A stretch of 64,000 bases of DNA, taken from NCBI GenBank assembly GCA_014762505.1, contig JABURS010000043.1, forward strand, positions 364,303 to 428,302, given 5' to 3'. The position numbers were made by a program, and so were the translations under genes. Every line of letters begins with the position of its first letter. Within the stretch, counting starts at the first letter, position 1. The notes below the pieces were generated by a model. That model searched no databases, was not told where the DNA came from, and worked only from the letters and a program-made list of their open reading frames with translations. Of the stretch, positions 39,928 through 48,119 are shown piece after piece. Source of the DNA: Chromatiales bacterium (GTDB lineage: Bacteria > Pseudomonadota > Gammaproteobacteria > SpSt-1174).

Positions 39928-40706
39928 AGGGCGAGCAGTTCGGGCGGTGCTTCCGGGTCGAGGATGAGGATGTGGTGGTCCGGCACCGGCTGCCATAGTC
40001 CGGTAGTGGTCAGCGCCTCGGAGGCGATGAGTTGGGCGCCGTCCGGGAAGCCCTCGTCGTCGGTGGTGTAGTACAGCGAGGGTGAGTCGTGATTGATGGC
40101 GTGACGGCAGGCGTAGATGCGTTCGCCGTCGCTCATCACGAGATTCAGCAGGGCCACCTCGTCACCGGCCCAGTCCTCGAGCAGGGCGAAGGCCTCGCCG
40201 ATGGCGGACTCCAGCGCCAGCTCGTCGTCCTCGGCCAGCAGGTGGCGGATCAGGGCGAACAGGTATTCCGAGTCCGTGTTGCCCTGGATGGCGGCGAGGA
40301 TGGGGGGGGGCAGGAAGTCGCAGAGCGCCGGGCGCGTGGCGACGTGAAAGTTCGCCAGATAGCCGTTGTGGGTGAAGACCACGTCCTCGTCGCAGAAGGG
40401 CTGGGTGTTGGCCGGGCCGGCGGCAAAGCCCGAGGTGGCCGAGCGCACGCTGGCCACCCACAGGTCGCCGGTCAGGCTGCGGCCCAGGGCGGCGAGGTTT
40501 GCGTCCGACCAGATCGGCAGGCTGTTCACATAGGTGGCCGGCCGGTCGTCCGGGCCGTACCAGGCGAAGCCGAAACCGTCGGCATTGAGCCTGGCGTATT
40601 TCAGCTCGCGCGGGGCCCAGGATTGCACCACCAGGCTGTGTTCGGGTTCCAGGAGAAAACGCGCAAGCGGGATCTCCGGTCCCAGGTAGGCGGCTATGCG
40701 GCACAT
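39924..40706 (-). CDS. egtC: EgtC-like class II glutamine amidotransferase
   Basis: 260 residues from ATG 40706. N-terminal nucleophile Cys2 (MCRIAAYLGP). The class II fold segments are NADGFGFAWYGPDDRPATYV, FTHNGYLANFHVATRP and NTDSEYLFALI. EgtC hydrolyses the gamma-glutamyl residue from the EgtB product in the mycobacterial route. The pairing with an EgtB-like gene through an ATGA overlap supports this assignment over other amidotransferases. The 286-bp interval to phoB (40707-40992) carries the divergent control region, including a Pho box. Confidence 0.88.
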   Translation of the reverse strand: MCRIAAYLGPEIPLARFLLEPEHSLVVQSWAPRELKYARLNADGFGFAWYGPDDRPATYVNSLPIWSDANLAALGRSLTGDLWVASVRSATSGFAAGPANTQPFCDEDVVFTHNGYLANFHVATRPALCDFLPPPILAAIQGNTDSEYLFALIRHLLAEDDELALESAIGEAFALLEDWAGDEVALLNLVMSDGERIYACRHAINHDSPSLYYTTDDEGFPDGAQLIASEALTTTGLWQPVPDHHILILDPEAPPELLAL

Positions 40707-40931
40707 GGCGATTCCCTCGGCGCGGCCTGCGGCTTCGTGGTCATGTGGGCATGTTAGCCTGTCTGTACGCGGATCGCACCTCGCAGACCTTCGCCGCATG
40801 CGCCTGCCTGGCGACCGGGGGAGACCGCTGATCGGGGACGTCGCAGCGTCTGCGCCATCCCGTCCTGCGTCGTGCAGCATTCACCTCCCTGTCATCCCGC
40901 CGGCAAGTGGTTGATTCGGCGCTGGTTGCCG

Positions 40932-40965
40932 GTGTCATGCCGCTGTAACATGGACGCGTTGTAAT
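40932..40965 (+). promoter_or_regulatory. Pho box and -10 of phoB
   Basis: GTGTCAT (40932-40938), 4-nt spacer GCCG, CTGTAAC (40943-40949), then 10 nt and TGTAAT (40960-40965), 5 of 6 to TATAAT. PhoB-dependent promoters replace the -35 by a 7-4-7 Pho box about 10 nt before the -10, as here. Implies autoregulation of phoBR. Confidence 0.75.
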
Positions 40966-40992
40966 ACTGGCATCCAGAAAGAGGATGCAATC

Positions 40993-41685
40993 ATGAGCGG
41001 CAAGAAGATACTCCTCGTCGAGGACGAGCAGGCGATACGCGACATGGTGGGCTTCGCGCTCAGTCGCGCGGGTTTCGAGCTGGTCGAGGCAGAGGATGCC
41101 CGGCAGGCGCAGGAGCGTCTCGAAGAGGGGCTGCCCGATCTCGTGCTGCTGGACTGGATGCTGCCCGGCATGAGCGGCATCGATCTCGCCCGGCGCATGA
41201 AGCGCGACGACTACACACGCGAGGTGCCCATCATCATGCTCACCGCCCGCGGCGAGGAAGACGATCGCATCGGCGGGCTGGAGGCCGGGGCCGACGACTA
41301 CGTGACCAAGCCGTTTTCGCCCCGCGAGCTGGTGGCCCGCATCAAGGCCGTGCTGCGCCGTGCCCAGCCCGAACCCGAGGATCAGCCGCTGGTGGTCGAG
41401 CGGCTCACCCTGGACCCGGGTTCGCATCGCGTCTCGGTGGACAGCCAGAGCCTGGAGATGGGACCCACCGAGTTCCGCCTGCTGCACTTCTTCATGACCC
41501 ATCCGGAGCGGGTGTACAGCCGCAGCCAGTTGCTGGACTGCGTCTGGGGCCGCAATGCCTATGTCGAGGAGCGTACCGTGGACGTGCACATCCTGCGCCT
41601 GCGCAAGGTGCTGGGCAAATTCGGCTACGACCGTTTCGTGCAGACGGTGCGCGGTGCCGGCTACCGCTTCTCCGCCGAGGCCTGA
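40993..41685 (+). CDS. phoB: Phosphate regulon response regulator PhoB
   Basis: 230 residues, usual length (229). REC domain [20 protein letters not shown], phosphoacceptor Asp in [14 protein letters not shown], Thr/Ser in [12 protein letters not shown], Lys in [20 protein letters not shown]. OmpR-type winged helix ends with [20 protein letters not shown] and the hairpin [14 protein letters not shown]. Activates genes preceded by Pho boxes, several of which are in this window. phoR follows after 3 bp. Confidence 0.98.
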   Translation: MSGKKILLVEDEQAIRDMVGFALSRAGFELVEAEDARQAQERLEEGLPDLVLLDWMLPGMSGIDLARRMKRDDYTREVPIIMLTARGEEDDRIGGLEAGADDYVTKPFSPRELVARIKAVLRRAQPEPEDQPLVVERLTLDPGSHRVSVDSQSLEMGPTEFRLLHFFMTHPERVYSRSQLLDCVWGRNAYVEERTVDVHILRLRKVLGKFGYDRFVQTVRGAGYRFSAEA

Positions 41686-41688
41686 CGT

Positions 41689-43026
41689 TTGAAGGTAGGC
41701 ATCACCACCGAGTTCTGGCGTCTGGCCGGCATCCTGCTGCTGGCCGTCCTGTTCGGCCTGGCCGTCGGGCAGCTGGGCTGGTCCCTGGCCGTCGGCCTGG
41801 GCGTGGTGCTGGCCTGGCAGTATCGCCAGCAGCTGCGCCTGCTGGACTGGCTGCGCAACGGACGCATGAAGTCGCCGCCGGATCTCGAGGGCATCGCCGG
41901 CGAGGTGGTCTACGACATCTACCGTCAGTACCAGCGCGACCGGCGCCGCAAGAAGAAGCTCGCCAAGGTCCTCAACCGGTTCTACGAGTCGAGTTCCGCC
42001 CTGCCGGACGCCACTGTCATCCTCGGCGAGAACGGGGAGATCGAGTGGTTCAACGATGCCGCCAAGCGCCTGCTCGGGCTGCGCAGCGGTCAGGACGTCG
42101 GCCGGCGCATCGGCAACTTCATACGCCACCCGGCCTTTGTCGATTTCCTCGCCCGCGGTGACTACAGCGAGGCCCTGGAGATCCCCTCGCCGATGGACGA
42201 GTCCCTGCAGCTCAGCATCCGCGTGGTGCCCTATGGCAAGAACCAGCGCCTGCTCTCGGCCCGCGACGTGACGCGCATCGCGCGCCTGGAGCAGATGCGC
42301 CGTGACTTCGTCGGCAACGTCTCCCACGAGCTGCGCACCCCGCTCACCGTCATCACCGGCTATCTCGAGGCCCTGACCGACGGACAGGACACCGACCCGG
42401 GGCAGGTGACCGCCTCCCTCAAGCAGATGCAGTCCCAGGCCGAGCGCATGCGGCGCATCGTCGAGGACCTGCTCATGCTCTCGCGGCTGGAGACCCGAGA
42501 CACCAATGGCCGCGAGGATGCAGAGGTGCCGGTGCCGGCACTGCTTGCCAGCATCGAGGAGGAGGCGCGCATCCTGTCCGGCGACAAGCACCACGACATC
42601 CAGCTCACGATGGACGCCGCGCTGTGGCTGCGCGGTGGCCCCGCCGAGCTGCACAGCGCGTTCTCCAACCTGGTGTCCAATGCCGTGCGCTACACGCCGC
42701 CCGGCGGGCGTATCCGCATCCGCTGGTATCGCGACGAGGACGGGGCCCACTATGCCGTTGAGGACACCGGCATCGGCATCGAACCCCAGCACATCCCGCG
42801 GCTCACCGAACGGTTTTACCGCGTCGACACGGCCCGCTCGCGCGCCAGCGGCGGTACCGGCCTGGGCCTGGCCATCGTCAAGCACGTGTTACGCCGCCAT
42901 GACGCCAGCCTGCGCATCGAGAGTACGCCTGGCGAGGGCAGCAGCTTCATCGCCGACTTTCCGGCCGAACGCATCGTGCTGCGCCCGGCCGGCGAGGCCC
43001 AGGGCGCGGCCCGCCATGCCCCCTGA
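41689..43026 (+). CDS. phoR: Phosphate regulon sensor kinase PhoR
   Basis: 445 residues with a TTG start 3 bp after phoB. N-terminal membrane hairpin (LAGILLLAVLFGLAVGQLGW and SLAVGLGVVLAWQY), a charged region, a PAS domain (ALPDATVILGENGEIEWFND), HisKA (VSHELRTPLTVITGYLEAL) and HATPase (NLVSNAVRYTPPGG, DTGIGIEPQHIP, GTGLGLAIVKHV). There is no periplasmic phosphate sensor, as usual; PhoR senses the Pst-PhoU state. Confidence 0.97.
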   Translation: MKVGITTEFWRLAGILLLAVLFGLAVGQLGWSLAVGLGVVLAWQYRQQLRLLDWLRNGRMKSPPDLEGIAGEVVYDIYRQYQRDRRRKKKLAKVLNRFYESSSALPDATVILGENGEIEWFNDAAKRLLGLRSGQDVGRRIGNFIRHPAFVDFLARGDYSEALEIPSPMDESLQLSIRVVPYGKNQRLLSARDVTRIARLEQMRRDFVGNVSHELRTPLTVITGYLEALTDGQDTDPGQVTASLKQMQSQAERMRRIVEDLLMLSRLETRDTNGREDAEVPVPALLASIEEEARILSGDKHHDIQLTMDAALWLRGGPAELHSAFSNLVSNAVRYTPPGGRIRIRWYRDEDGAHYAVEDTGIGIEPQHIPRLTERFYRVDTARSRASGGTGLGLAIVKHVLRRHDASLRIESTPGEGSSFIADFPAERIVLRPAGEAQGAARHAP

Positions 43027-43038
43027 GGCTTCACGCGG

Positions 43039-43083
43039 TCGTCACCCCTGCGTCACGAAAGCGTCACAAACCCGGACTATGCT
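43039..43083 (+). promoter_or_regulatory. Triple Pho half-sites and -10 of pstS
   Basis: Three direct repeats in 11-bp phase: TCGTCAC (43039-43045), GCGTCAC (43050-43056), GCGTCAC (43061-43067). Then 10 nt and -10 TATGCT (43078-43083). The half-sites share CGTCAC with the consensus CTGTCAT. The regular 11-bp phase and 10-nt distance to the -10 repeat the phoB layout. Confidence 0.75.
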
Positions 43084-43144
43084 TCGCCTCAGGATCTCAA
43101 ACCTGCTGATCCGCTGTAACTCAATCCAGCGAGGAGTTCTTTAG

Positions 43145-44119
43145 ATGAAATCGCTCAAGCACCTGATCGCCGCCGGTACCATGGCCGCCGCGTTTGTCGC
43201 TGCCGGCCCGGCCCTGGCGCAGAAAGTTGACCCGGCCATCCCGGCCTACACCAAGACCAGCGGCGTGTCGGGCAACCTCTCCAGCGTGGGATCGGATACC
43301 CTCGCCAACCTGATGACCCTGTGGGCCGAGGACTTCAAGCGCGCCTACCCGAACGTGAACATCCAGATCCAGGCCGCCGGTTCCTCCACCGCGCCGCCGG
43401 CACTGACCGAAGGTACCTCCAACGTCGGCCCGATGAGCCGCGCGATGAAGGACAAGGAAATCCAGGCCTTCGAAGAGAAGTACGGCTACAAGCCCACCCA
43501 GATCCGCGTCGCCATCGACGCCCTGGCCGTGTTCGCCCACAAGGACAACCCCATCAAGGGCATGAGCATCGCCGACGTGGACGCCGTGTTCTCCAGCACC
43601 CGCAAGTGCGGCGCCCCGGCCGACGTGACCAAGTGGGGCCAGCTCGGCGTCACCGGTCAGCTCGCCAACCAGGACATCCAGCTCTACGGCCGCAACTCCG
43701 TGTCCGGTACCTACGGCTACTTCAAGAGCAAGGCGCTGTGCAAGGGCGACTTCAAGGCCAACGTGAACGAGCAGCCGGGTTCCGCCTCGGTGGTGCAGTC
43801 CGTGTCCACCTCGCTGAACGCCATCGGCTACTCCGGTATCGGCTACGTGACCACCGGCGTGAAGGCCGTGCCGCTGGCCAAGCGTGACGGCGACGCCTAT
43901 GTCGAAGCCACCGCCGAGAACGCCGTCAACGGCAGCTACCCGCTGGCCCGCTTCCTCTACGTCTACGTAAACAAGCACCCGAACAAGCCGCTGCCCCCGC
44001 TGGAGCGCGAGTTCTTCAAGCAGGTGCTGTCGCAGCAGGGTCAGGAAGTGGTGGTGAAGGACGGTTACTTCCCGCTGCCGGCCAAGGTCGTCGAGCAGGA
44101 ACTGGCCAAGCTCAAGTAA
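43145..44119 (+). CDS. pstS: Periplasmic phosphate-binding protein PstS
   Basis: 324 residues. Signal peptide with [20 protein letters not shown]. Mature protein binds phosphate for the PstCAB transporter. [40 protein letters not shown] and GPMSRAM are phosphate-site loops; [20 protein letters not shown] is the second lobe. It belongs to the group with a [16 protein letters not shown]-terminus seen in gammaproteobacteria with large PstC. Strong SD GAGGAG. Single-gene transcript between a Pho box and a strong terminator, separated from pstCAB by ppx/ppk. Confidence 0.97.
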   Translation: MKSLKHLIAAGTMAAAFVAAGPALAQKVDPAIPAYTKTSGVSGNLSSVGSDTLANLMTLWAEDFKRAYPNVNIQIQAAGSSTAPPALTEGTSNVGPMSRAMKDKEIQAFEEKYGYKPTQIRVAIDALAVFAHKDNPIKGMSIADVDAVFSSTRKCGAPADVTKWGQLGVTGQLANQDIQLYGRNSVSGTYGYFKSKALCKGDFKANVNEQPGSASVVQSVSTSLNAIGYSGIGYVTTGVKAVPLAKRDGDAYVEATAENAVNGSYPLARFLYVYVNKHPNKPLPPLEREFFKQVLSQQGQEVVVKDGYFPLPAKVVEQELAKLK

Positions 44120-44174
44120 GCCATACCCAGAACAGGCCAGCCCGGGCCCACCGGGTGATGACAGGACCTCTACT

Positions 44175-44200
44175 GCCCCGCCTCGTGCGGGGCTTTTTTT
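44175..44200 (+). terminator. Rho-independent terminator of pstS
   Basis: GCCCCGC-CTCGT-GCGGGGC followed by seven T; perfect 7-bp stem 56 bp after the pstS stop. Confidence 0.95.
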
Positions 44201-44278
44201 GCCCGGATGGCAACGCGGCTTGCACATCGCCACGCCTGCCCGAATACTTGGGGCACTCTCAACGCCGATCACAAACGT

Positions 44279-45778
44279 ATGACCGACTCCGCCAGCCCTG
44301 AAACCGTTGCCGCCGTCGACCTGGGTTCCAACAGCTTTCACATGATCGTGGCGCGCGTGGACAACGGCCATGTGCACGTGGTCGATCGCCTGAAGGAGAT
44401 GGTGCGCCTGGGTGGCGGGCTGGATCACAAGGGCCGTCTCACCGAGGAGGCCATGGATCGCGCCCTGGCCTGTCTCGAGCGTTTCGGCCAGCGTGTGCGC
44501 AGCCTGCCGCGCTCCTGCGTGCGGGCGGTGGGCACCAACACCCTGCGCCTGGCACGCAATGCCGACAAGTTCCTGCCCCTGGCCGAGGAGGCCCTGGGTC
44601 ATCCCATCGAGATCATCGCCGGCCGTGAAGAGGCGCGACTCATCTACATCGGTGTGGCCCACTCCCTGGCCAGCGGCGATGGCCGCCGCCTGGTGGTGGA
44701 CATCGGTGGTGGCAGTACCGAGCTCATCGTCGGCGAGGGCTTCGAGCCCATCGAGCGCGAGAGCCTGCACATGGGCTGCGTGAGCATGACCCAGCAGTTC
44801 TTCGCGGATGGCCTGATCACACGTGAGCGCTGGGAGGCCGCCATCACCGCCGCCATGCTGGAGATCCAGCCCATCCGTCGTCGCTACCGGGGACTCAACT
44901 GGGGCGAGGCCATCGGTGCCTCGGGCACCATCCTCGCGGTGGAGAAGGTCCTGCGCGAGAACGGCTGGACGCGCCACGGCATCAGCCCCAGGGGGCTTGC
45001 CACGTTACGCGACCTGCTGGTGAAGCAGGGCCGTATCGATCTCCTGAGCGTGCCCGGACTCTCCGGTGACCGCGCGCCGGTGTTCGTCGGCGGGGCGGCG
45101 GTGCTTGCCGGGGTCTTCGAGGGGCTGGGCATCAAGCAGATGGAGGTCTCGGACGGGGCCCTGCGCGAGGGGGCGATCTACGATCTCATCGGCCGTATAC
45201 GTCACCAGGACGTGCGCGACCACACGGTCGACCGGCTGCAGCGCCGTTTCGACGTGGACGCGGAACATGCCGGCCGGGTGCGACGCACGGCCCTGGCCCT
45301 GTTCGACCAGGCGCAGGCCGGCTGGCAGCTCGATGCCGAGGCCCGCGACCTGCTGGGCTGGGCGGCCGGCCTGCACGAGCTGGGCCTGTCCATCGCCCAC
45401 ACCCAGTACCACAAGCACGGGGCCTATCTGCTGGAGCATGCCGACCTGCCGGGCTTCTCGCGCCGCAGCCAGGAGGCGCTGGCGGCGCTGGTGCGGCTGC
45501 ACCGGCGCAAGGCCAACAAGAGCGTGCTGGGGGAGTTTCGCAAGGCGCGGCGCGTGGCCTTGCTGCGCCTGACGGTACTGCTGCGCCTGGCCGTGCTGTT
45601 CAATCGCAGCCGCGACGACCAGGCCGTGCTGCCGGAGGCGCTGGAGCCACGGCCGGACGGGCTGTTGCTGCGCTTTGCCGAGGGCGAACTCGATCGTCAG
45701 CCGCTGACGCGGGCGGACCTGGCCAACGAGGCCGAGGTGCTGGAACGCGGCCTCGACTTCCGCCTGGCGTTCAGCTGA
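44279..45778 (+). CDS. ppx: Exopolyphosphatase / pppGpp phosphatase
   Basis: 499 residues from ATG 44279. Sugar-kinase/actin fold: phosphate loop AAVDLGSNSFHMIVARVDNG, second loop VVDIGGGSTELIVGEGFEP, IEIIAGREEARLIYIGVAHS with the catalytic Glu, and an HD-like C-terminal domain (GLHELGLSIAHTQYHKHGAY). Degrades polyphosphate from the end. The 523-residue reading from 44207 overlaps the leader and has no family support. Its stop codon overlaps that of ppk on the opposite strand. Confidence 0.96.
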   Translation: MTDSASPETVAAVDLGSNSFHMIVARVDNGHVHVVDRLKEMVRLGGGLDHKGRLTEEAMDRALACLERFGQRVRSLPRSCVRAVGTNTLRLARNADKFLPLAEEALGHPIEIIAGREEARLIYIGVAHSLASGDGRRLVVDIGGGSTELIVGEGFEPIERESLHMGCVSMTQQFFADGLITRERWEAAITAAMLEIQPIRRRYRGLNWGEAIGASGTILAVEKVLRENGWTRHGISPRGLATLRDLLVKQGRIDLLSVPGLSGDRAPVFVGGAAVLAGVFEGLGIKQMEVSDGALREGAIYDLIGRIRHQDVRDHTVDRLQRRFDVDAEHAGRVRRTALALFDQAQAGWQLDAEARDLLGWAAGLHELGLSIAHTQYHKHGAYLLEHADLPGFSRRSQEALAALVRLHRRKANKSVLGEFRKARRVALLRLTVLLRLAVLFNRSRDDQAVLPEALEPRPDGLLLRFAEGELDRQPLTRADLANEAEVLERGLDFRLAFS

Positions 45779-47849
45779 GCAGGGTGGCGCGCTCGGCGAG
45801 CAGGCTCTCCTGCACGCTGCGCGGGCGGGTCCCCGGTTTCACGCGGCGATAGCTGCCGTCCTTCTGCAGCACCCAGGCCTGGGTGTTGTCCGTCAGGTAG
45901 CGTTCCAGGGTCTCGTCGATCACCCGCGCGCGCAGCAGCGGATCGTCCACCGGCGTGGCGATCTCCACCCGGCGGAAGAAGTTGCGCGGCATCCAGTCGG
46001 CGCTGGAGATGTAGACCTCGGACTCGCCGGCGTTGTGGAAATGGAACACGCGCGAGTGTTCGAGGAAGCGCCCCATCACCGAGCGCACCTGGATGTTGTC
46101 CGACACCCCGGGTACCCCCGGCCGCAGGCTGCACACCCCGCGCACGATGAGGTCGATCTTCACGCCGGCCTGCGAGGCCGCGTACAGCGCGCGGATCACC
46201 TGCGACTCGATCAGCGAGTTCATGCGTGCCATGATGCGGGCCGGCTGTCCGGCGCGGGCATGCTCGGCCTCGCGGTTGATCTTCGCCAGCATCGCCTCGT
46301 GCAGGGTGAAGGGGGCCTGCAGCAGCTTCTTGAGCTTCGTCGCCTTGCCCAGGCCGGTGAGCTGCTGGAACACGCGGTGCACGTCCTCGCAGATGAAGCG
46401 GTCGGTGGTGAACAGGCCGAGATCGGTATAGGCGCGGGCGGTACCGGCATGGTAGTTGCCGGTGCCCACGTGCACGTAGCGCTTGAGACGCCCCTTCTCG
46501 CGCCGCACCACCAGGGCCATCTTGGCGTGGGTCTTGTAGCCCACCACGCCGTAGACGATGTGCGCGCCGGCGTCCTGCAGGCGCGTGGCCAGCTCGATGT
46601 TGGCCGCCTCGTCGAAGCGGGCGCGCAGTTCCACCACCACCGTCACCTCCTTGCCGGCCTTGGCCGCGGCCACCAGGGCCTTCACCAGGTCGGAGTCCTC
46701 GCCGGTGCGGTAGAGCGTCTGCTTGATGGCCAGCACGTCCGGGTCGGTGGCGGCCTGGCGGATGAACTCCAGCACCGGCTGGAAGGATTCGTAGGGGTGG
46801 TGCACCAGCACGTCGCGCTGGCGCATGACCTTGAACAGGTTGCAGCCCGGGCTGTGGCAGTCGGGCATGCCCGGGGCGAAGCCGCCGTACTTGAGGTCGG
46901 GGCGGTCCACCAGGCTGTGCACGGCCATCAGGCGGTTGAGGTTCACCAGCCCGTTCACCTGGAACAGGTCGCCTTCCTCCAGGCGAAACTGGCGCAGCAG
47001 GTAGTTGGCGGCCTGGGGCGTGCAGTTGTCGGCCACCTCCAGGCGTACCGCGTCACCGTAGTTGCGTTGCGGCAGCTCGCCCTCCAGCGCGCGCAGCAGG
47101 TCGTCGATCTCCTCTTCCTCCACGAACAGGTCGCTGTTGCGCGTGACGCGGAACTGGTAGCAGCCGTTGACACGCATGCCGGGAAACAGCTCGTCCACGT
47201 GGGCATGCAGGATGGAGGAGAGGAAGACGAAGCCGTAGGGTACGCCGGCGATCTCGCTGGGCATCTGGATCACGCGTGGCAGGGCACGGGGCGCCTGCAC
47301 CACGGCCATGCGGCTGTCGCGGCCGAAGGCGTCCTTGCCGTCCAGGGTGACGATGAAGTTGAGGCTCTTGTTGAGGATGCGCGGAAAGGGGTGGGCCGGG
47401 TCCAGCCCCACCGGCGTGAGCAGCGGCAGCAGCTCGCGGCGGAAGTAGTTGCGTACCCAGCGGGCCTGGGCCTCCTTCCAGTGCGTGCGGCGGATGAAGT
47501 GCACCCCTTCCTTCGCCAGCGCCGGGATCAGGGTCTCGTTGAGCACCCGGTACTGGTCGTCCACCAGGGCATGGGCCTCGGTCTCGATGGCCTGCAGCTG
47601 TTCGCGGGTGGTCATGCCGTCGGGCCCCGGGGTGTTGAGGCCCAGGGTCTCCTGCTGCTTGAGGCCGGCCACGCGCACCTCGTAGAACTCGTCCAGGTTG
47701 GTGCTGGAGATACACAGGAAGCGCAGGCGCTCGAGCAGCGGCTGGTTGTCGTCCTGGGCCAGTTCCAGCACGCGCCGGTTGAAGGCCAGCAGGCTCAGCT
47801 CGCGGTTGAGGTAGAGCGCGGGATTGTTGAGATCGGGCGTGTCGGTCAT
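45771..47849 (-). CDS. ppk: Polyphosphate kinase 1
   Basis: 692 residues from ATG 47849. Four domains: N domain (YLNRELSLLAFNRRVLELAQ), head, C1 and C2. The autophosphorylated His region is YKTHAKMALVVRREKGRLKR followed by HVGTGNYH; the second His lies in HFHNAGESEVYISSADWM. Arg/Lys residues of the ATP site are at LAIKQTLYRT. Membrane-associated enzyme that makes polyphosphate reversibly from ATP. Tail-to-tail with ppx, with an 8-bp overlap and no terminator between. A Pho box on its strand lies 165 nt upstream of the start. Confidence 0.97.
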   Translation of the reverse strand: MTDTPDLNNPALYLNRELSLLAFNRRVLELAQDDNQPLLERLRFLCISSTNLDEFYEVRVAGLKQQETLGLNTPGPDGMTTREQLQAIETEAHALVDDQYRVLNETLIPALAKEGVHFIRRTHWKEAQARWVRNYFRRELLPLLTPVGLDPAHPFPRILNKSLNFIVTLDGKDAFGRDSRMAVVQAPRALPRVIQMPSEIAGVPYGFVFLSSILHAHVDELFPGMRVNGCYQFRVTRNSDLFVEEEEIDDLLRALEGELPQRNYGDAVRLEVADNCTPQAANYLLRQFRLEEGDLFQVNGLVNLNRLMAVHSLVDRPDLKYGGFAPGMPDCHSPGCNLFKVMRQRDVLVHHPYESFQPVLEFIRQAATDPDVLAIKQTLYRTGEDSDLVKALVAAAKAGKEVTVVVELRARFDEAANIELATRLQDAGAHIVYGVVGYKTHAKMALVVRREKGRLKRYVHVGTGNYHAGTARAYTDLGLFTTDRFICEDVHRVFQQLTGLGKATKLKKLLQAPFTLHEAMLAKINREAEHARAGQPARIMARMNSLIESQVIRALYAASQAGVKIDLIVRGVCSLRPGVPGVSDNIQVRSVMGRFLEHSRVFHFHNAGESEVYISSADWMPRNFFRRVEIATPVDDPLLRARVIDETLERYLTDNTQAWVLQKDGSYRRVKPGTRPRSVQESLLAERATLLS

Positions 47850-48013
47850 GGGTCTGCCTGTCTGCCGGACGGGTTCTTCTTGTCGGGGGGCTGTGTTGTC
47901 CATTCTTCCGCAAATTCGTGGCGAATAGAATGCTTGTGACCCGTTTCGGCCGGAAAATATCCGGCCGTGCCTCGTCTTCCGGGGCGTCAGATCGTGTCGG
48001 CGGGCGATGAAAT

Positions 48014-48031
48014 ATGACAGCGGCGTGTCAG
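48014..48031 (-). promoter_or_regulatory. Pho box facing ppk
   Basis: On the minus strand CTGACAC (48031-48025), spacer GCCG, CTGTCAT (48020-48014). The second half-site is a perfect consensus match. I do not find a good -10 hexamer 10 nt further on, so the promoter is unproven. Confidence 0.5.
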
Positions 48032-48076
48032 GCTCCCGGTTCTCGGCTATGCTCGCTACGGCAAACCGGCCGGTGG

Positions 48077-48110
48077 CTGTCATATTAACGTCATATTCCT
48101 TCCCTAAGCT
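48077..48110 (+). promoter_or_regulatory. Pho box and -10 of pstC
   Basis: CTGTCAT (48077-48083), spacer ATTA, ACGTCAT (48088-48094), 10 nt, TAAGCT (48105-48110). The first half-site is the exact consensus. The -10 is weak (3 of 6), which fits activator dependence. It ends only 9 nt before the pstC ATG. Confidence 0.75.
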
Positions 48111-48119
48111 CTGCGCCCT

